64,000 bases of DNA, from contig NC_056528.1 in the NCBI RefSeq assembly GCF_019175285.1, forward strand, positions 19,651,657 through 19,715,656, read 5' to 3'. The DNA is from Sceloporus undulatus (Eukaryota > Chordata > Lepidosauria > Squamata > Phrynosomatidae). The position numbers and the translations under genes are program-made. This document shows positions 35,001 through 41,730 of this stretch, piece by piece (positions within the stretch are counted from its first letter, which is position 1; each line of letters begins with the position of its first letter). A model generated the notes under the pieces. The model did not search any database. It had not been told where the DNA came from and was given only the letters and a program-made list of their open reading frames with translations.

Positions 35001-37051
35001 TTCTGCCAAGAAAGGCAAAAATCTTCTTCCATTTTCAAATATTGTGATTATGTATATTTATTTGAAGCTCACCCCCTTTCTGGGGCATCTTGAAGGCCTG
35101 TTATGGACCTTCTTTCCTGTAGCTTCCCTGTTATGAAATATCCTCACCTGAGAGGTCCGATGGCCATATATTTTTAGTCTTTTAAATTATTTGCATTGTT
35201 AGCTATTGTCTTAAATTTATGTTGTTGTACACCACTGTGAGATCCTCCGATATAGGGCAAGAGATAGACAAGACAGTTGCACCAGCAGTTGTGCTTTCTC
35301 AGAAATCGAGTAAGCGCAGTCCTTACCGCAACCAGTTATGCTGCAAAGCCATACCTCATAGCCCCTGTCTCTCTTACACACACTTTTGATTTGGTGGATG
35401 GGGAATGCTGGATCCTTGCATAATGTGTGAACCGAAAGCCATGTTGTGCAACTCGTCTCCAGTGTAACAATGCTAGCATATGTCTGCACCATGCTAGACA
35501 TGTATGGCATCTTGGTCTCTCGTCCTGAAAACAGTAAAAATACATTCATCTTTCTCCCAGCCCTTGTAAGAAGGAATCGTGTGCTTCATCTTTACATAAC
35601 TTTCACCTTACAAGGGGCTTCCTTAATACACTGAAGCCCAGCAAGCGGGTTCTCCAGCAAGGCATGAGGCTTACTAACCCAGGCAATGAGTGATCCTTTT
35701 TGGGCAGCTGGCACAGATAACCCGTTTTGCTCTTCTTCTCGCATGCCAAAGGGGCTTCTTCCCCCGTTCCCGACCCACCCGCCTGCCCCAATCAAGCTTA
35801 CTCAGGTTTATGCATGTGCCTTTGTTTCGTAACCTGCATTGCGGCTGCCGTCGTCGATGGTAATGTGGGAACTTTCCAAAGTGTTGGAGACACATGGACT
35901 TTCTTTTCCCCTTTTCGTTTTTTGCATCTGTGTGTGATAGTCTGCTGCTCTGCACCTACCTGGGACACCAGTGTTGTTGTGCTTTTATCGGATATACAAA
36001 ATGAGCTTGATAAGCAGCATCTCTTTCTTTGTATCTCACTCATGGAAATTTCTCTCCATTTTTAGGCTCCTGTGGGAGGACCCCCAACAGGCACAGTCCA
36101 GTTTTACAACCCCTCCCAGTTTGCACAGGTAATGGGATTTATCCCTGTAATTTCCCTAGAGATCCTCCTTTTTACCTCTCTGTTACGTATGGGAGAACAC
36201 AGTGCTTCAAGAATGGCACCCAATAATGTATTTATTGAACTCCTCGGAGTGGTAGCTCATGGACCAGTGCTGGTCCATGAGACAGCCATTGATGCTGGTC
36301 CTTGGTGAATTTCCATGAAAGATAGAAATAGTCATAGCCAGCGAGCACAAATATGGTATTGGTCCCTGGCACATTGTGGCAAAAGAATTACCAGTCTCTC
36401 ACATCTTGGGAGGCACTACTCTAAATCTCACCTCACCCATGGACTTGCTGGGAATGTTCTTTTTATAAACCATGCCTCTCACTGTTGGGACTTTCTGCTT
36501 TTGGGGGGTTTGTTGCATATTAAATATCTAGGCAGATAGATATATTTTTCTCCACTAACAGCAAAGGTGGGATATAGCCCTGGTGCTGAATCCAGTCCTG
36601 CTTGGGGCTAGATCTGGCCTCTTCCCCAGATAGCTATGACTGTTTTCTCATGATACAGCCATTTATTGGTTTCCCAGCTTTGTACAGGTTTCTTTGCCAT
36701 CCTAAAAGGTTGAAAATAGACTCAATTACTGTCAATGGCAACTTTTAAATTAAGCTTTATCAAGGTTTTTGGTCATAATCCTTTTACCTTAGATCCTGCT
36801 CAGCACAGGAATGTGACCCCTGAGAACTTCTCAGGAATTGAATTGAGCCCTTTGTCTGATAAAGGTTCCTCGTCCTTGTTTTTATGATGTTAGGATGTTT
36901 GTTTAGGATGCGAGGGTTGTTTTGGGTTCTTTTTGCATTGGTTAAAAAACTGGATTCAAACATGTTGTGTTTTGTTTTTCAGTCTGCTGCAGGTCCAGGA
37001 AGCGCAAGACCCAGCAGAATTGGATTGAGAAAATACCCCACCTTAAAATAG
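4333..37051 (+). CDS. SEC16A: SEC16A, COPII coat-organising protein (31 coding exons, complete)
   Basis: SEC16A is the large peripheral scaffold of ER exit sites; it binds SEC13, SEC23 and SAR1 partners and sets where COPII vesicles form. Splicing 31 coding exons, all with GT-AG junctions and consistent phases, gives about 2428 residues, close to the roughly 2350 of mammalian SEC16A. The start is ATG 4333 (MQPPPQTVP), matching the mammalian N terminus; the in-frame GTG at 4330 is not used. Order of parts: proline/serine-rich disordered N-terminal half (1-1231), Tyr/Arg/Ser-rich linker (to about 1478), central conserved SEC13-binding (ACE1-type) domain (about 1486-1929), variable linker (1930-2180) and conserved C-terminal segment (2181-2428). 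The stop is TAG at 37049-37051. INPP5E follows about 6 kb downstream on the same strand. Exon coordinates are in the four block entries and the exon 2 entry. Identification is firm; minor alternative exons may exist. Confidence 0.95.
8026..9171 (+). other. SEC16A intron 2
   Basis: Contains a short antisense SINE-tail remnant at about 8120-8175 (TTGTTGTTGTGTACCTTCCAAGTCATTTC) written here only by its core TTGTGTACCTTCCAAGTC, and a G run at about 8361-8374. Nothing else was recognised. Confidence 0.5.
9172..14563 (+). CDS. SEC16A: SEC16A exons 3-7: Tyr/Arg/Ser-rich linker, residues 1232-1478
   Basis: Five exons: 9172-9314, 9862-9944, 12802-12937, 14058-14256 and 14386-14563. Phases join cleanly (0/2, 2/1, 1/2, 2/0, 0/1). 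The peptide starts [12 protein letters not shown] and contains [11 protein letters not shown], then tyrosine-dense segments such as [13 protein letters not shown]. Next come [14 protein letters not shown] and a His/Ser dipeptide track ([19 protein letters not shown]). All blocks have direct counterparts in mammalian SEC16A. The linker leads into the central conserved domain, and its low-complexity Tyr/Arg composition suggests a role in condensate-like ER exit site assembly, which is inference. Confidence 0.93.
9945..12801 (+). other. SEC16A intron 4 (2.9 kb)
   Basis: Apart from the SINE at 10087-10325, nothing in this intron could be tied to a known element or exon. The sequence is AT-rich in its second half (about 12120-12700). 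No credible extra coding exon was found. Confidence 0.5.
10087..10325 (+). mobile_element. tRNA-derived SINE with BovB/RTE-like tail
   Basis: The head 'GCCAGTGTAGTGTAGTGG' carries a box-A-like TAGTGG segment. A degraded box B and 'GGGCAGGTCACAC..TCAGCCTCAGAGG' follow. The 3' part 'CGCCATTAGTCAGAAATGACTTGGAAGGCACACAACAACA' (shown in pieces: AGTCAGAAATGACTT, GGCACACAACAAC) resembles BovB/RTE 3' ends. Sister copies lie at 39319-39560, 44296-44510 and, antisense, 54785-54993. Confidence 0.75.
13277..13358 (+). mobile_element. CR1 LINE 3' tail fragment
   Basis: Short copy of the CR1 3' end: 'TTTGATTGTGTCTTCCTGCA', 'GGACTGGATGTCCCTTCAGG' and 'CTCTTCCAACTCTAGGATTC'. Confidence 0.7.
13443..13813. 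mobile_element. hAT-type miniature element, 371 bp, perfect 8-bp TSD
   Basis: The terminal inverted repeats are CAGGCGTAGGCAACCTGCGG at the left and the complement CAGGGGTAGGCAACCG at the right. An identical 8-bp target duplication ATTTAAAG flanks both sides (13435-13442 and 13814-13821). CAGGGGT-like ends plus an 8-bp duplication are diagnostic of hAT elements. There is no transposase frame inside, so it is non-autonomous. The middle holds A/T-rich filler with (TTTA)n and a block resembling the repeat at 38660-38830. Confidence 0.88.
15132..23291 (+). CDS. SEC16A: SEC16A exons 8-18: central conserved domain, residues ~1478-1929
   Basis: Eleven exons: 15132-15274, 15678-15739, 16723-16861, 17995-18234, 18616-18713, 20059-20140, 20358-20475, 21320-21431, 22328-22433, 22525-22665 and 23178-23291. 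The peptide begins [20 protein letters not shown] and contains [115 protein letters not shown] and [20 protein letters not shown]. This is the alpha-solenoid ACE1-type fold that pairs with SEC13 at ER exit sites. It is the most conserved part of the protein, nearly identical to mammals over long runs. Confidence 0.96.
15292..15400 (+). repeat. Partial foldback squamate repeat
   Basis: 'CACTTTAACTGCTATGG' followed by 'GTGGAATTCTGGGGTTTGTAG' matches one arm of the same foldback family as 22805-23060. The second arm is absent. Confidence 0.45.
16123..16349. mobile_element. Tigger/pogo-like miniature element, 227 bp
   Basis: Left end CAATGGGCCCTTGGTATC; the right end read on the minus strand is CAATCAGTTCTCCGTTTCC. 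The left flank is TA. The interior holds GGTTTGGTTCCAGGACCC and AATATTTTCAAG-type blocks. It matches the element at 32498-32714 in inverted order and shares the style of Tigger-derived miniature elements. No transposase frame. Confidence 0.7.
17115..17149. repeat. (TG)n(CG)n microsatellite
   Basis: A TG run passes into alternating CG dinucleotides (GTGCGTGCGCGCGCGCGCAC). This purine-pyrimidine alternation is a Z-DNA-prone tract and abuts the tail of a 5S-derived SINE. Confidence 0.9.
17149..17370 (-). mobile_element. 5S-rRNA-headed SINE with BovB-like tail, antisense
   Basis: On the plus strand 17288-17340 reads CATCCAAGTACTAACTAGGG, GTCCTGCTTAGCTTCTAAGG and TCATATGAGAT. These match the reverse complement of the 3' half of 5S rRNA (CATCCAAGTACTAACCAGG, CCCTGCTTAGCTTCCGAGAT). 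Its left end, CACCTTCAAGTCACTTGTCAACTTATGG in pieces, matches the tail shared by the tRNA-headed SINEs here. A 5S-headed Sauria-type SINE with an RTE tail is a described reptile class. Confidence 0.75.
17680..17787 (+). mobile_element. CR1 LINE 3' tail fragment
   Basis: 'GATGCTGGATGTCCATCTCTC', 'TTCCTGCATAGCAGAATGGG' and 'TCTCTTCCAACTCTGTGAATC' match the end of the CR1 frame and tail. It is a short decayed copy in SEC16A intron 10. Confidence 0.75.
19125..19900 (-). mobile_element. RTE/BovB LINE fragment, antisense, split by a foldback element
   Basis: The minus-strand frame at 19344-19132 reads [20 protein letters not shown], then [17 protein letters not shown]. This aligns with the C-terminal region of BovB-type RTE polyproteins (MLGKVEG..KRGRP..RWLD.I). 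The plus strand also has the typical 'GTGAGTCATGTCTTCTCATGATA' and 'AGTCCATGGTATCC' segments. The LINE sequence is interrupted at 19618-19846 and seems to resume afterwards. Confidence 0.75.
19618..19846. mobile_element. ~229-bp foldback element with ~115-bp inverted arms
   Basis: The left arm has CAGCCAAAATAAAGCTGCTTC, GGAGGTATGCTGTTTAAATG and CTAAGAGTCTGGAAGC. The reverse complement of the right arm has CAGCCAAAATAAAGCTGCTTC, GGAGGTATGGTGTTTCAATG and CTACGAGTCCAGAAGC. The arms meet at AGTCCTTAGGACT near 19732. It sits inside a BovB fragment, and a perfect 22-bp tandem duplication (19574-19595 and 19596-19617) adjoins its left end. No coding capacity. Confidence 0.8.
21525..21680. repeat. 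Foldback squamate repeat copy
   Basis: 'CTGCACTGCAGAAATAACAC', 'AGTTTGACACTGCTTTAACT' and 'GTGGAATTCTGGGATTGGTAG' form one arm, and 'ATCCTAGAATGTCATAGGATGG' belongs to the second. It is a decayed copy in SEC16A intron 15. Confidence 0.55.
22062..22200 (+). mobile_element. tRNA-derived SINE (second family)
   Basis: 'GGTGGCACAGTGGTTAAATG' is box-A like and 'AAGGTTGTGAGTTCAATCTC' is box-B like, spaced as in a tRNA promoter. 'TCAACCTTCCATC..GGTAAAATGAG..GGGGGCAATTTACTTAC' forms the body. An antisense 3' piece of the same family lies at 53284-53345. It sits just before the acceptor of a SEC16A exon at 22328. Confidence 0.7.
22805..23060. repeat. Foldback squamate repeat, nearly full length
   Basis: The left arm has CACTTTCACTGCCATGGCTCC, TCCTGTGGAATCTTGGGATT and TGTAGTTTGGTGAGG. 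The right arm, read inverted, has matching GATTCCATAGGATGAAG and AATCAAACTGTTTTAACAG blocks. It is the most complete copy of this family in the window, about 255 bp. Confidence 0.6.
23494..23660. repeat. Foldback squamate repeat copy
   Basis: 'GCAGAAATAATCCAGTTTGAG', 'GGGAATTCTGGGAACTGTAG', a 'CTGACAGAGAAGGCTAAATG' centre and 'AAAACTACATGTCCCAGAATG' as the inverted partner. It lies in SEC16A intron 18. Confidence 0.6.
23930..24054. mobile_element. Small hAT-like miniature element, decayed
   Basis: The left end reads GTGGGTAACGCAAAGCCCTCCAAATG. The inverted right end reads GTGGGCAACGCATGGCCCTTCAAATG, so both ends match in short blocks (GTGGG.AACGCA, GCCCTCCAAATG). Related shorter pieces lie near 23314, 43843-43950 and 56866-56957. 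Confidence 0.55.
24525..29081 (+). CDS. SEC16A: SEC16A exons 19-23: variable C-terminal linker, residues 1930-2180
   Basis: Exons: 24525-24729, 26332-26580, 28116-28204, 28681-28728 and 28920-29081. The linker is poorly conserved with mammals except for GAPQT-like, [11 protein letters not shown] and the basic [10 protein letters not shown] track. For 26332 the acceptor CTTTCTGGAG was chosen because it gives [13 protein letters not shown] in the correct frame. Exons 28681-28728 (48 nt) and 28920-29081 (162 nt) are phase 0 at both ends, so either can be skipped without a frame change. They encode similar starts, [16 protein letters not shown] and [16 protein letters not shown], which looks like an exon-module duplication. 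Alternative splicing in this part of SEC16A is known in mammals. Confidence 0.88.
24730..26331 (+). other. SEC16A intron 19 (1.6 kb)
   Basis: Two stretches, about 25466-25620 and 26036-26115, are rich in TTTTCTGCA and GCACAGAAAA words. A third similar patch is at 29135-29245 in another intron. They may be copies of one dispersed repeat. No exon or named element was recognised elsewhere. Confidence 0.4.
26581..28115 (+). other. SEC16A intron 20 (1.5 kb)
   Basis: No exon, RNA gene or named repeat was recognised in this intron. Confidence 0.4.
29560..37051 (+). CDS. SEC16A: SEC16A exons 24-32: conserved C-terminal region, residues 2181-2428
   Basis: Nine exons (numbered with the non-coding exon as 1): 29560-29637, 29800-29856, 30951-31062, 31698-31835, 32174-32268, 33170-33244, 33858-33917, 36066-36128 and 36983-37051. 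Motifs shared with mammals: [89 protein letters not shown] and [11 protein letters not shown]. This end of SEC16A binds SEC23 and other COPII regulators. The terminus reads [11 protein letters not shown] and stops at 37049-37051; it differs from the mammalian RIGQRKHLVLN ending but aligns. The 31698 exon has a TTTTCAGCAG tandem acceptor. Confidence 0.93.
30377..30502 (+). mobile_element. CR1 LINE 3' end fragment
   Basis: 'TTTAAACAGAGGCTGGATGG', 'GTGGCAGAATGGTGTTGGACTGG' and 'CTCTTCCAACTCTATGATTC' match the CR1 end, including the first ATTCTATG octamer. It lies in SEC16A intron 25. Confidence 0.82.
31440..31613 (+). mobile_element. Short L1-type retroposed insertion with 14-bp TSD and poly(A)
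   Basis: AAAAAGTAACTTTT occurs at 31426-31439 and again at 31614-31627. Between them are about 174 bp ending in TTGCTTAATAAAATAAAAGC and an uninterrupted A run. A long exact target duplication plus a poly(A) tail is the signature of L1 machinery. The body is probably a 5'-truncated L1 3' UTR, although a processed transcript is also possible. The unmutated duplication and long A tail suggest a recent event. Confidence 0.8.
32050..32105 (-). mobile_element. SINE tail remnant, antisense
   Basis: 'TTGTTGTGTGTGCCTTCAAG' followed by 'TTGTTTTCAACTTAT' matches the reverse complement of the BovB-like SINE tail. Confidence 0.5.
32498..32714. mobile_element. Tigger/pogo-like miniature element, 217 bp, TA flanks
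   Basis: The left end is CAGTCAACCCTCCATATCCAC and the right end, read on the minus strand, is CAGTGGGCCCTTGGTATCCAC. TA lies on each side (32496-32497 and 32715-32716). Interior blocks GGATTCAACCATCCACGGG and GGTTGAAAATATTT are typical of Tigger-derived elements. No transposase frame. Confidence 0.85.
33918..36065 (+). other. SEC16A intron 30 (2.1 kb)
   Basis: Besides the Penelope-like piece at 34349-34460, a short LINE 3'-end-like segment lies at about 35170-35265 (TTGTACACCACTGTGAGATCC). No additional coding exon was recognised. Confidence 0.4.
34349..34460 (-). mobile_element. Penelope-like element terminus with decayed hammerhead-like core
   Basis: Read on the minus strand: GCCTAATGAAGAAGCCAGTG, AAGCATCTAAAACTTTCAAC, ATGTATAATGTGCATTTTGG, then GATATCACTTTTTGGTGG. 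Its 3' portion matches both arms of the palindrome at 3175-3296. The CTAATGA..TAAAA layout resembles a decayed hammerhead core (CTGATGA, stem, GAAA) as found in Penelope-like terminal repeats. Family call is from recalled similarity. Confidence 0.45.
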
Positions 37052-38572
37052 CATCCAGCCACCTTATTATCTGGGCTTTGATATATGGATTTACAAAGAC
37101 TTACTCAAGATCCCATGGTGCACAGGACCCATCCTCTCCCACACCGGAGAGGCGCATCAGTTTGCATAGGTTTTCTTCTGAGGCTCTGGCCTACATAGAT
37201 TACCAAGGGCACCCCATTTTGTAAAAGCTGGTTGCAGAGTTTCTTAACTTTGGGGAAAACTGGAGAGGGATGAACCACCAGGAGTGAAATGACTTCTGTT
37301 GTTTCCTGGAATCTTAACAGGAAAAAGGGGCTGTTTTTCCCCCTTTAGCTGACTTGACTACACTTTGGATACTCTTCAGTGGTTTGTGTAAGAAAGGGGT
37401 CTTTCCCAATATTTAGGGAATCCATGTCACCTTTTAACATTACAGTTTGTGGCCTTACAGGGATTGGGGCACAGTTTTTATGCATATAAACCATCAGCTG
37501 GCTTGACTGCTTATCTGAAGCATTAGGACATTGGCCGGGATTGTCTTCATATGTGAAGTCTCCCATTCCCCCAAGAATTGCTTGGGGAGGGAAACATAGC
37601 TCATCCAAATAAACCGACATATAATGAAAGGAAGGGAGGGGGGAGAAACAAAACTGTGATTTGTAATCTAAGACTTAATTGGAAGTGGATTTTCTTTCGT
37701 ATGTACGTAGTCTGTGTTTAGGGTCCCTGTAAAGCAAAACTGTATAGTTGAAAACAGAAGCTCTTTGTATAGTAGGCGGCGCTGTTCTGATGATTCTTCT
37801 GGAAGTGCAATATGGCTCCTTCTCTTAGACCCTGTCAAGCGCTTGATTTTAACAGCTCAAAGGGGCTTTGTGTTTGCTTTTCTTTAAAATGTAGTGTGGA
37901 AATCTGTTTCCACTCTCCCGTCTTGAAGCTTCCTCCGTCGTCCAAACGGCTGAGGTCTTAAATATCTAACCGTCTCAACTAAATTAAAGTAGATTTGGAG
38001 TCGGCAAGCCTCTCCTGTGGTGCGCGTGAAATTGTTTTTTGGTTTGGTTCAGGGAATTCCAGGAGTCTTTGAAGGAGACGATCATGGTCACATCCACTTT
38101 AAGCCTGGAGATGAACTAATTTATGTCTTGGGGTACAGTTTGCTGAAGCAAAGCCAGTTCAGTCCGTGGCCAACAGTGTAGCTTATGGCTATTAAAAACA
38201 TGTTAGTGTGGATTTATTAATGTTGCCCATTTGTGGAGTCGTCCGTGCATCTGAGATCTGGAAAGCCTTAAAACTTAACACTACTACCAAGGGATTTTAT
38301 TCAGGAGGAATTGTTCTCCATCGACAGTCAGGAGCCTGGACTTGTCCTGACCGACGTGACGGTTTCTTTTATCACCAAACCCTTTCGGATAACTTGGTGT
38401 CTTTTCCCTTTACACACAGTTGTGTCTCCGAATCTCCCTTCTCTCCGTATAGACTGCCAAAACCTCTCTCGGTTCAAGAAGGCTTCCTCAGCACCAAGAG
38501 CCACTCTCTCTGTCCTAAATGTTAGAATCGACACTGTACATTCTTAAATAAAATATTTTGCGCTCTGGAGCA
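37052..38572 (+). other. SEC16A: SEC16A 3' UTR
   Basis: About 1.5 kb of non-coding sequence runs from the stop to the AATAAA at 38547-38552. The last 400 bp have no repeat and are followed by a GT/T-rich stretch after the likely cleavage point near 38570. Exact cleavage is inferred. Confidence 0.7.
38547..38552 (+). terminator. SEC16A: SEC16A polyadenylation signal AATAAA
   Basis: AATAAA sits in TTCTTAAATAAAATATTTTG, with a T-rich downstream element (CACTTTTTCACATTTTACTT). It is the best signal in the 3' flank. Confidence 0.7.
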
Positions 38573-38659
38573 CTTTTTCACATTTTACTTGGCTTGTGGT
38601 TATTGGGGGAGCCAGGGGTTTGTAGAAGAAGGCGGCAACGTTTCTGTAGGTTCTGGGTT

Positions 38660-38830
38660 CTCAAAACCTTTATTCCAAATAGGGTTGCCATAATTCTCTA
38701 CTAAAAACCGGGACAAAATGTAGGACATTTCCAAAAAAATGGAGGACCTTAAATGTTCTACATTTTGGGAAATCGACCTTTGAAAGGATACATCGTGAGC
38801 ACCAGATCCAAAAAGTTTATATCACTATAA
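38660..38830 (-). repeat. Dispersed repeat with 'CCGGGACAAAATGTAGGACA' core
   Basis: 'AGGGTTGCCATAATTCTC', 'GGGACAAAATGTAGGACATT' and 'GGAGGACCTTAAATGTTC'. The reverse complement resembles an internal block of the hAT element at 13443-13813 (GTGTCCTCCACTTTTT..TTTTGTCCTACATT). The family was not named. Confidence 0.45.
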
Positions 38831-39318
38831 TTCAAAGAGCTTGGAAATACCAGTGATGGTTTTGGAGGGCCATGCCTCTGTTGAGAGCTAAGGAAGACTT
38901 ATATTTTGAGCTTAGAAAAGTTATTTTTGTTTTAAAAACGTGTTTTTTAAAATTATTTTTATTGAATCTTAAAATAACAGCAGGGAGAAAAATAGTTTGC
39001 AGTACTATGATTTTGGGTAGTTACAGGCCAAACATATACACTTCCCATAGTATACAAAGCAATAAGTGTTTACTTGCTTATGTACACAAACTTTAGACCT
39101 ACAAATGAATCCTCGAAGAAGAAGAAGAAAAATGCTTTTTTGAATAATTAACTACTGCTCTTATGACTATTTGGGGGCTATGTGTCCATGCTGAGAGCTG
39201 GGGAGGGGGTTACACTTTGGACCACAACTCCCATTATCCCCTGATAGCGTGGATATGGATTTGGGAAGTTGTGCCAAAACCCAAAAAGCGAGGGGGGAGT
39301 CCTTTTTTAACTTTATAT

Positions 39319-39560
39319 CTCAGCCATGAAAACCCACTTGGGCAGGTCACACGCTCTCAGCCTCAGGAGAGCAAATGGCACACCTCCCTCTGAAGAAGCT
39401 TCCCAAGAAAACCCCACTCAATGGTTTCTTGAGGGCACTACAACTCCCAGAGTCCCCAGCCATCCTGGCCAATAGCCAGGGATTCTGGGAGATGAAGTCC
39501 ACAAAAAACATCTGGACTGGAACCACTCCATAAGTCGTTAATGAAAGCACACAACAACAA
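39319..39560 (+). mobile_element. BovB-tailed SINE interrupted by a small inverted-repeat element
   Basis: The SINE body (CAGCCATGAAAACCCACTTG, GCCTCAGGAGAGCAAATGG, CTTCCCAAGAAAACCCC) and its tail (CCATAAGTCGTTAATG, AAAGCACACAACAAC) are separated at about 39436-39524. The intervening block starts ACTACAACTCCCAGAGTCC and ends GGGATTCTGGGAGATGAAGT, which are near inverted repeats. The inner piece is therefore a nested, later insertion. Confidence 0.6.
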
Positions 39561-39599
39561 AAATGTACACAAAATGATGTGTGTGTGTGTGTCTGTCTG

Positions 39600-40060
39600 T
39601 CTATCTCTTGGTCGAAAATGTGGAAGGCCTCGATGGAGATGGAGAAATTACCTCAGAGACCGGCGCCTCTGGGGTAATTTCTCCGTTTCTGGCCATGGCT
39701 GCTACCGAAGCGTCCTTCTTTCTCCACAGTTTTAGAAAGAAGCGGCGGTTTAGCCGTTGGGAGGAGGAGGAGGAGGAGCCGCTCTGAAGCCGGGGGAGGC
39801 GGCCCTGAGGGGCTACGCGAGCGCCCGGCTTTAGCCTAGTACTAGGCCGCGGCCTCTCATTTCGCCCTTTCCCTCCATCTCCTCACAGGCCAAGATTAGC
39901 CTCTGCCTCTTTCGTTTTAGTCCCTCTTGCCTCCCGCTTTTATAAGATTTCGAAGGCCTTTTTTTTTAAATTATTATTATTTATTAAATCAAACGGAATT
40001 CTTCCGACGCGCGTCGCCCGCCTCAACACAACAGCCCTGCGAGGTAGGCTTAGGAGGCCT
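39600..40060 (+). promoter_or_regulatory. INPP5E: Probable INPP5E promoter / 5' region
   Basis: This is the only GC/CpG-rich stretch between the SEC16A poly(A) site and the first INPP5E coding exon. It holds the palindrome at 39641-39684 and a GGCCATGGC core at 39691-39699 that is weakly like an RFX X-box centre. A purine-rich GGAGGAGGAGG run lies at about 39760. The coding exon at 42966 starts after a splice acceptor, so an upstream non-coding exon is expected here. The transcription start and first donor were not settled. Confidence 0.4.
39641..39684. repeat. 44-bp near-perfect palindrome in the INPP5E 5' region
   Basis: The left arm GGAGAAATTACCTCAGAG and the right arm (minus strand) GGAGAAATTACCCCAGAG differ at one position and are separated by ACCGGCGC. 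It could form a hairpin in RNA or a cruciform in DNA, or bind a dimeric factor. Confidence 0.85.
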
Positions 40061-40620
40061 TGCTTGAGGGGGAGGGAGTTCAAGGCTGGAGGGAGATTTG
40101 GGAGGAGAGCGAAGTTTCTGTGGGAAAATAAATTAATGATGATGATGATGATAATAATAATATCTGTTCTCTAGTATTGCAATAACAATAACGCGTGTTT
40201 AAAACAAACGATTTATGAAGCTAAAAAGTATTAAACATGATAAATATGAACAACAGCCCTGCAAGGCAGGCTTGGGAGTCATTAAGGGAGGTCTTTTGTC
40301 CTCCAAAGGGCAGGTTTGGAAGGGAAATGTGGGAGGAGAGCAAGGTTTCTGTGAGATAACAATAACAATAATCTATTAACTATTCTTGTAATAAGAATAA
40401 CAATAATCTTTGTTGTTGTTGTTGTTATTTATCATCATGTACATTCTTTCTTCCCATAGAGAGAGAGACAGAGACAGACATCTATGTGTTTAAAATAGTT
40501 AAACCATTTATGAAGGTAAAAGGCATTAAACATGACAAATATTAAAGAACAACAGCCCTGCAAGGAAGGCTTGGGAGTCATTAAGGGCAAGTTTAGGGGG
40601 GAGATTTGGGAGAAGCATCC
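39960..40620 (+). repeat. Three imperfect direct copies of a ~220-290-bp unit
   Basis: 'CAACAGCCCTGC(G/A)AGG' recurs at about 40029, 40250 and 40550. Each is followed by GGCTTGGGAGTCATTAAGG-like and GGGAGGAGAGC(G/A)AGG-like segments. The second and third are preceded by GTTTAAAA..CCATTTATGAAG..ATTAAACATGA. Units are spaced by (ATG)n, (AATA)n and (TTG)n microsatellites. Confidence 0.7.
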
Positions 40621-40680
40621 ACATTGCTTTAACCGCCGTGTCTCCCTGCTATGGAATCCTGGGATTTGTATTTTTGTAAT
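40605..40680 (+). repeat. Foldback squamate repeat, one arm
   Basis: 'CACATTGCTTTAACCGCCGTG' and 'CTATGGAATCCTGGGATTTG' match the left arm of the family at 22805-23060. Confidence 0.45.
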
Positions 40681-41514
40681 CCATTTAGGCTTGTCTGTCA
40701 TTAAAAATGGCCCTTGCCTTTGTGATGCTCCTTGTTTTGAACCCTGGCTCAATGGATTTGGGGCTGCCTTGGAATAAAGGCATTAACCCCTGCTGTTTGT
40801 TGTATTATTTTTCCTTTATTAACACAGGCTTCTTCTGTTCTTGTTTTGCAGATGGGGAATGGAGGCTAAGCGAGGGCATGTACAAAGGACATAAAGCTTG
40901 AAACCAGCTCCAAGATCCAGACTTATTACTTTATTTAAGTCCAGTGGGCCTCCCTTCCTCTTTTGTGGCAAAGAGGATTGGCTATCGGGGGTTTTATGCA
41001 GTTTTTGTATTATTTGTTTTTATTTATTTTCTGAATTGCCACCCGCACATCGCTCAACCTGAGTAATGTCAGAGAACACAGAAGGAGGTTTGTATATTGA
41101 ATGGGCTGGCTTACTTTTGTTTGCTTGTAGCTATGGAATTTGATGGCTTTTCTGCCTCGGAAACATATTAGTGCGACTGAGTCATAGTAGGGTGTTTTAG
41201 GATTAAAGACACTGTCATTGCCTATATATGCTGTTCTGCACAGTAGCAACAGCGAAGCCGAAGTGCATGTGTTCTCTTTAATCCCACAATAGATAAGATT
41301 CTTGTGGGCTGCTGATCCTCAAAACTCACTTGGCTCTTCCTAGCATGAAACAGGACAGGAGGAAACAAAGACTGGGTCTTTTTGGGTGACCAGGCTAGCA
41401 GGAGTGATTTATATTTCTCATTGAGTGTCCAACCCAGGCTTTTGTTTGCTCACAATGATATTGCTATAAGACACATAGCTTGTTTTCTGCTGCTTCAGAG
41501 ACTAGAACATGGAA

Positions 41515-41730
41515 CAATGCATGCAAGCTACAGGAAAAGAGATTCCACCTAAACATTAGGAGGAACGTCCCAACAATAAGAGCTGTTTGTGGAAGACACT
41601 CCCGCAGAGATTTTGGTGGAGTCTCCTTTGGAGGTCTTTAAACAGAGGCAGACCACCTGTCAGGGATGCTTTGATTGTGAATTCCTGCATGGCAGGGGGT
41701 TGGACTGAATGACCTCTATAATTCTATGCT
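41515..41730 (+). mobile_element. CR1 LINE 3' end fragment
   Basis: 'GCATGCAAGCTACAGGAAAAG', 'AGATTCCACCTAAACATTAGG', 'GGTCTTTAAACAGAGGC' and 'TTCCTGCATGGCAGGGGGTTGG' match the last ~220 bp of the young CR1 copy. The final octamers are worn down. Confidence 0.85.

Noticed and set aside
40851-40900. Coding exon of INPP5E after TTGTTTTGCAG
   Set aside because: A short open frame exists but has no similarity to INPP5E N termini and no good donor; at most it is a non-coding exon.
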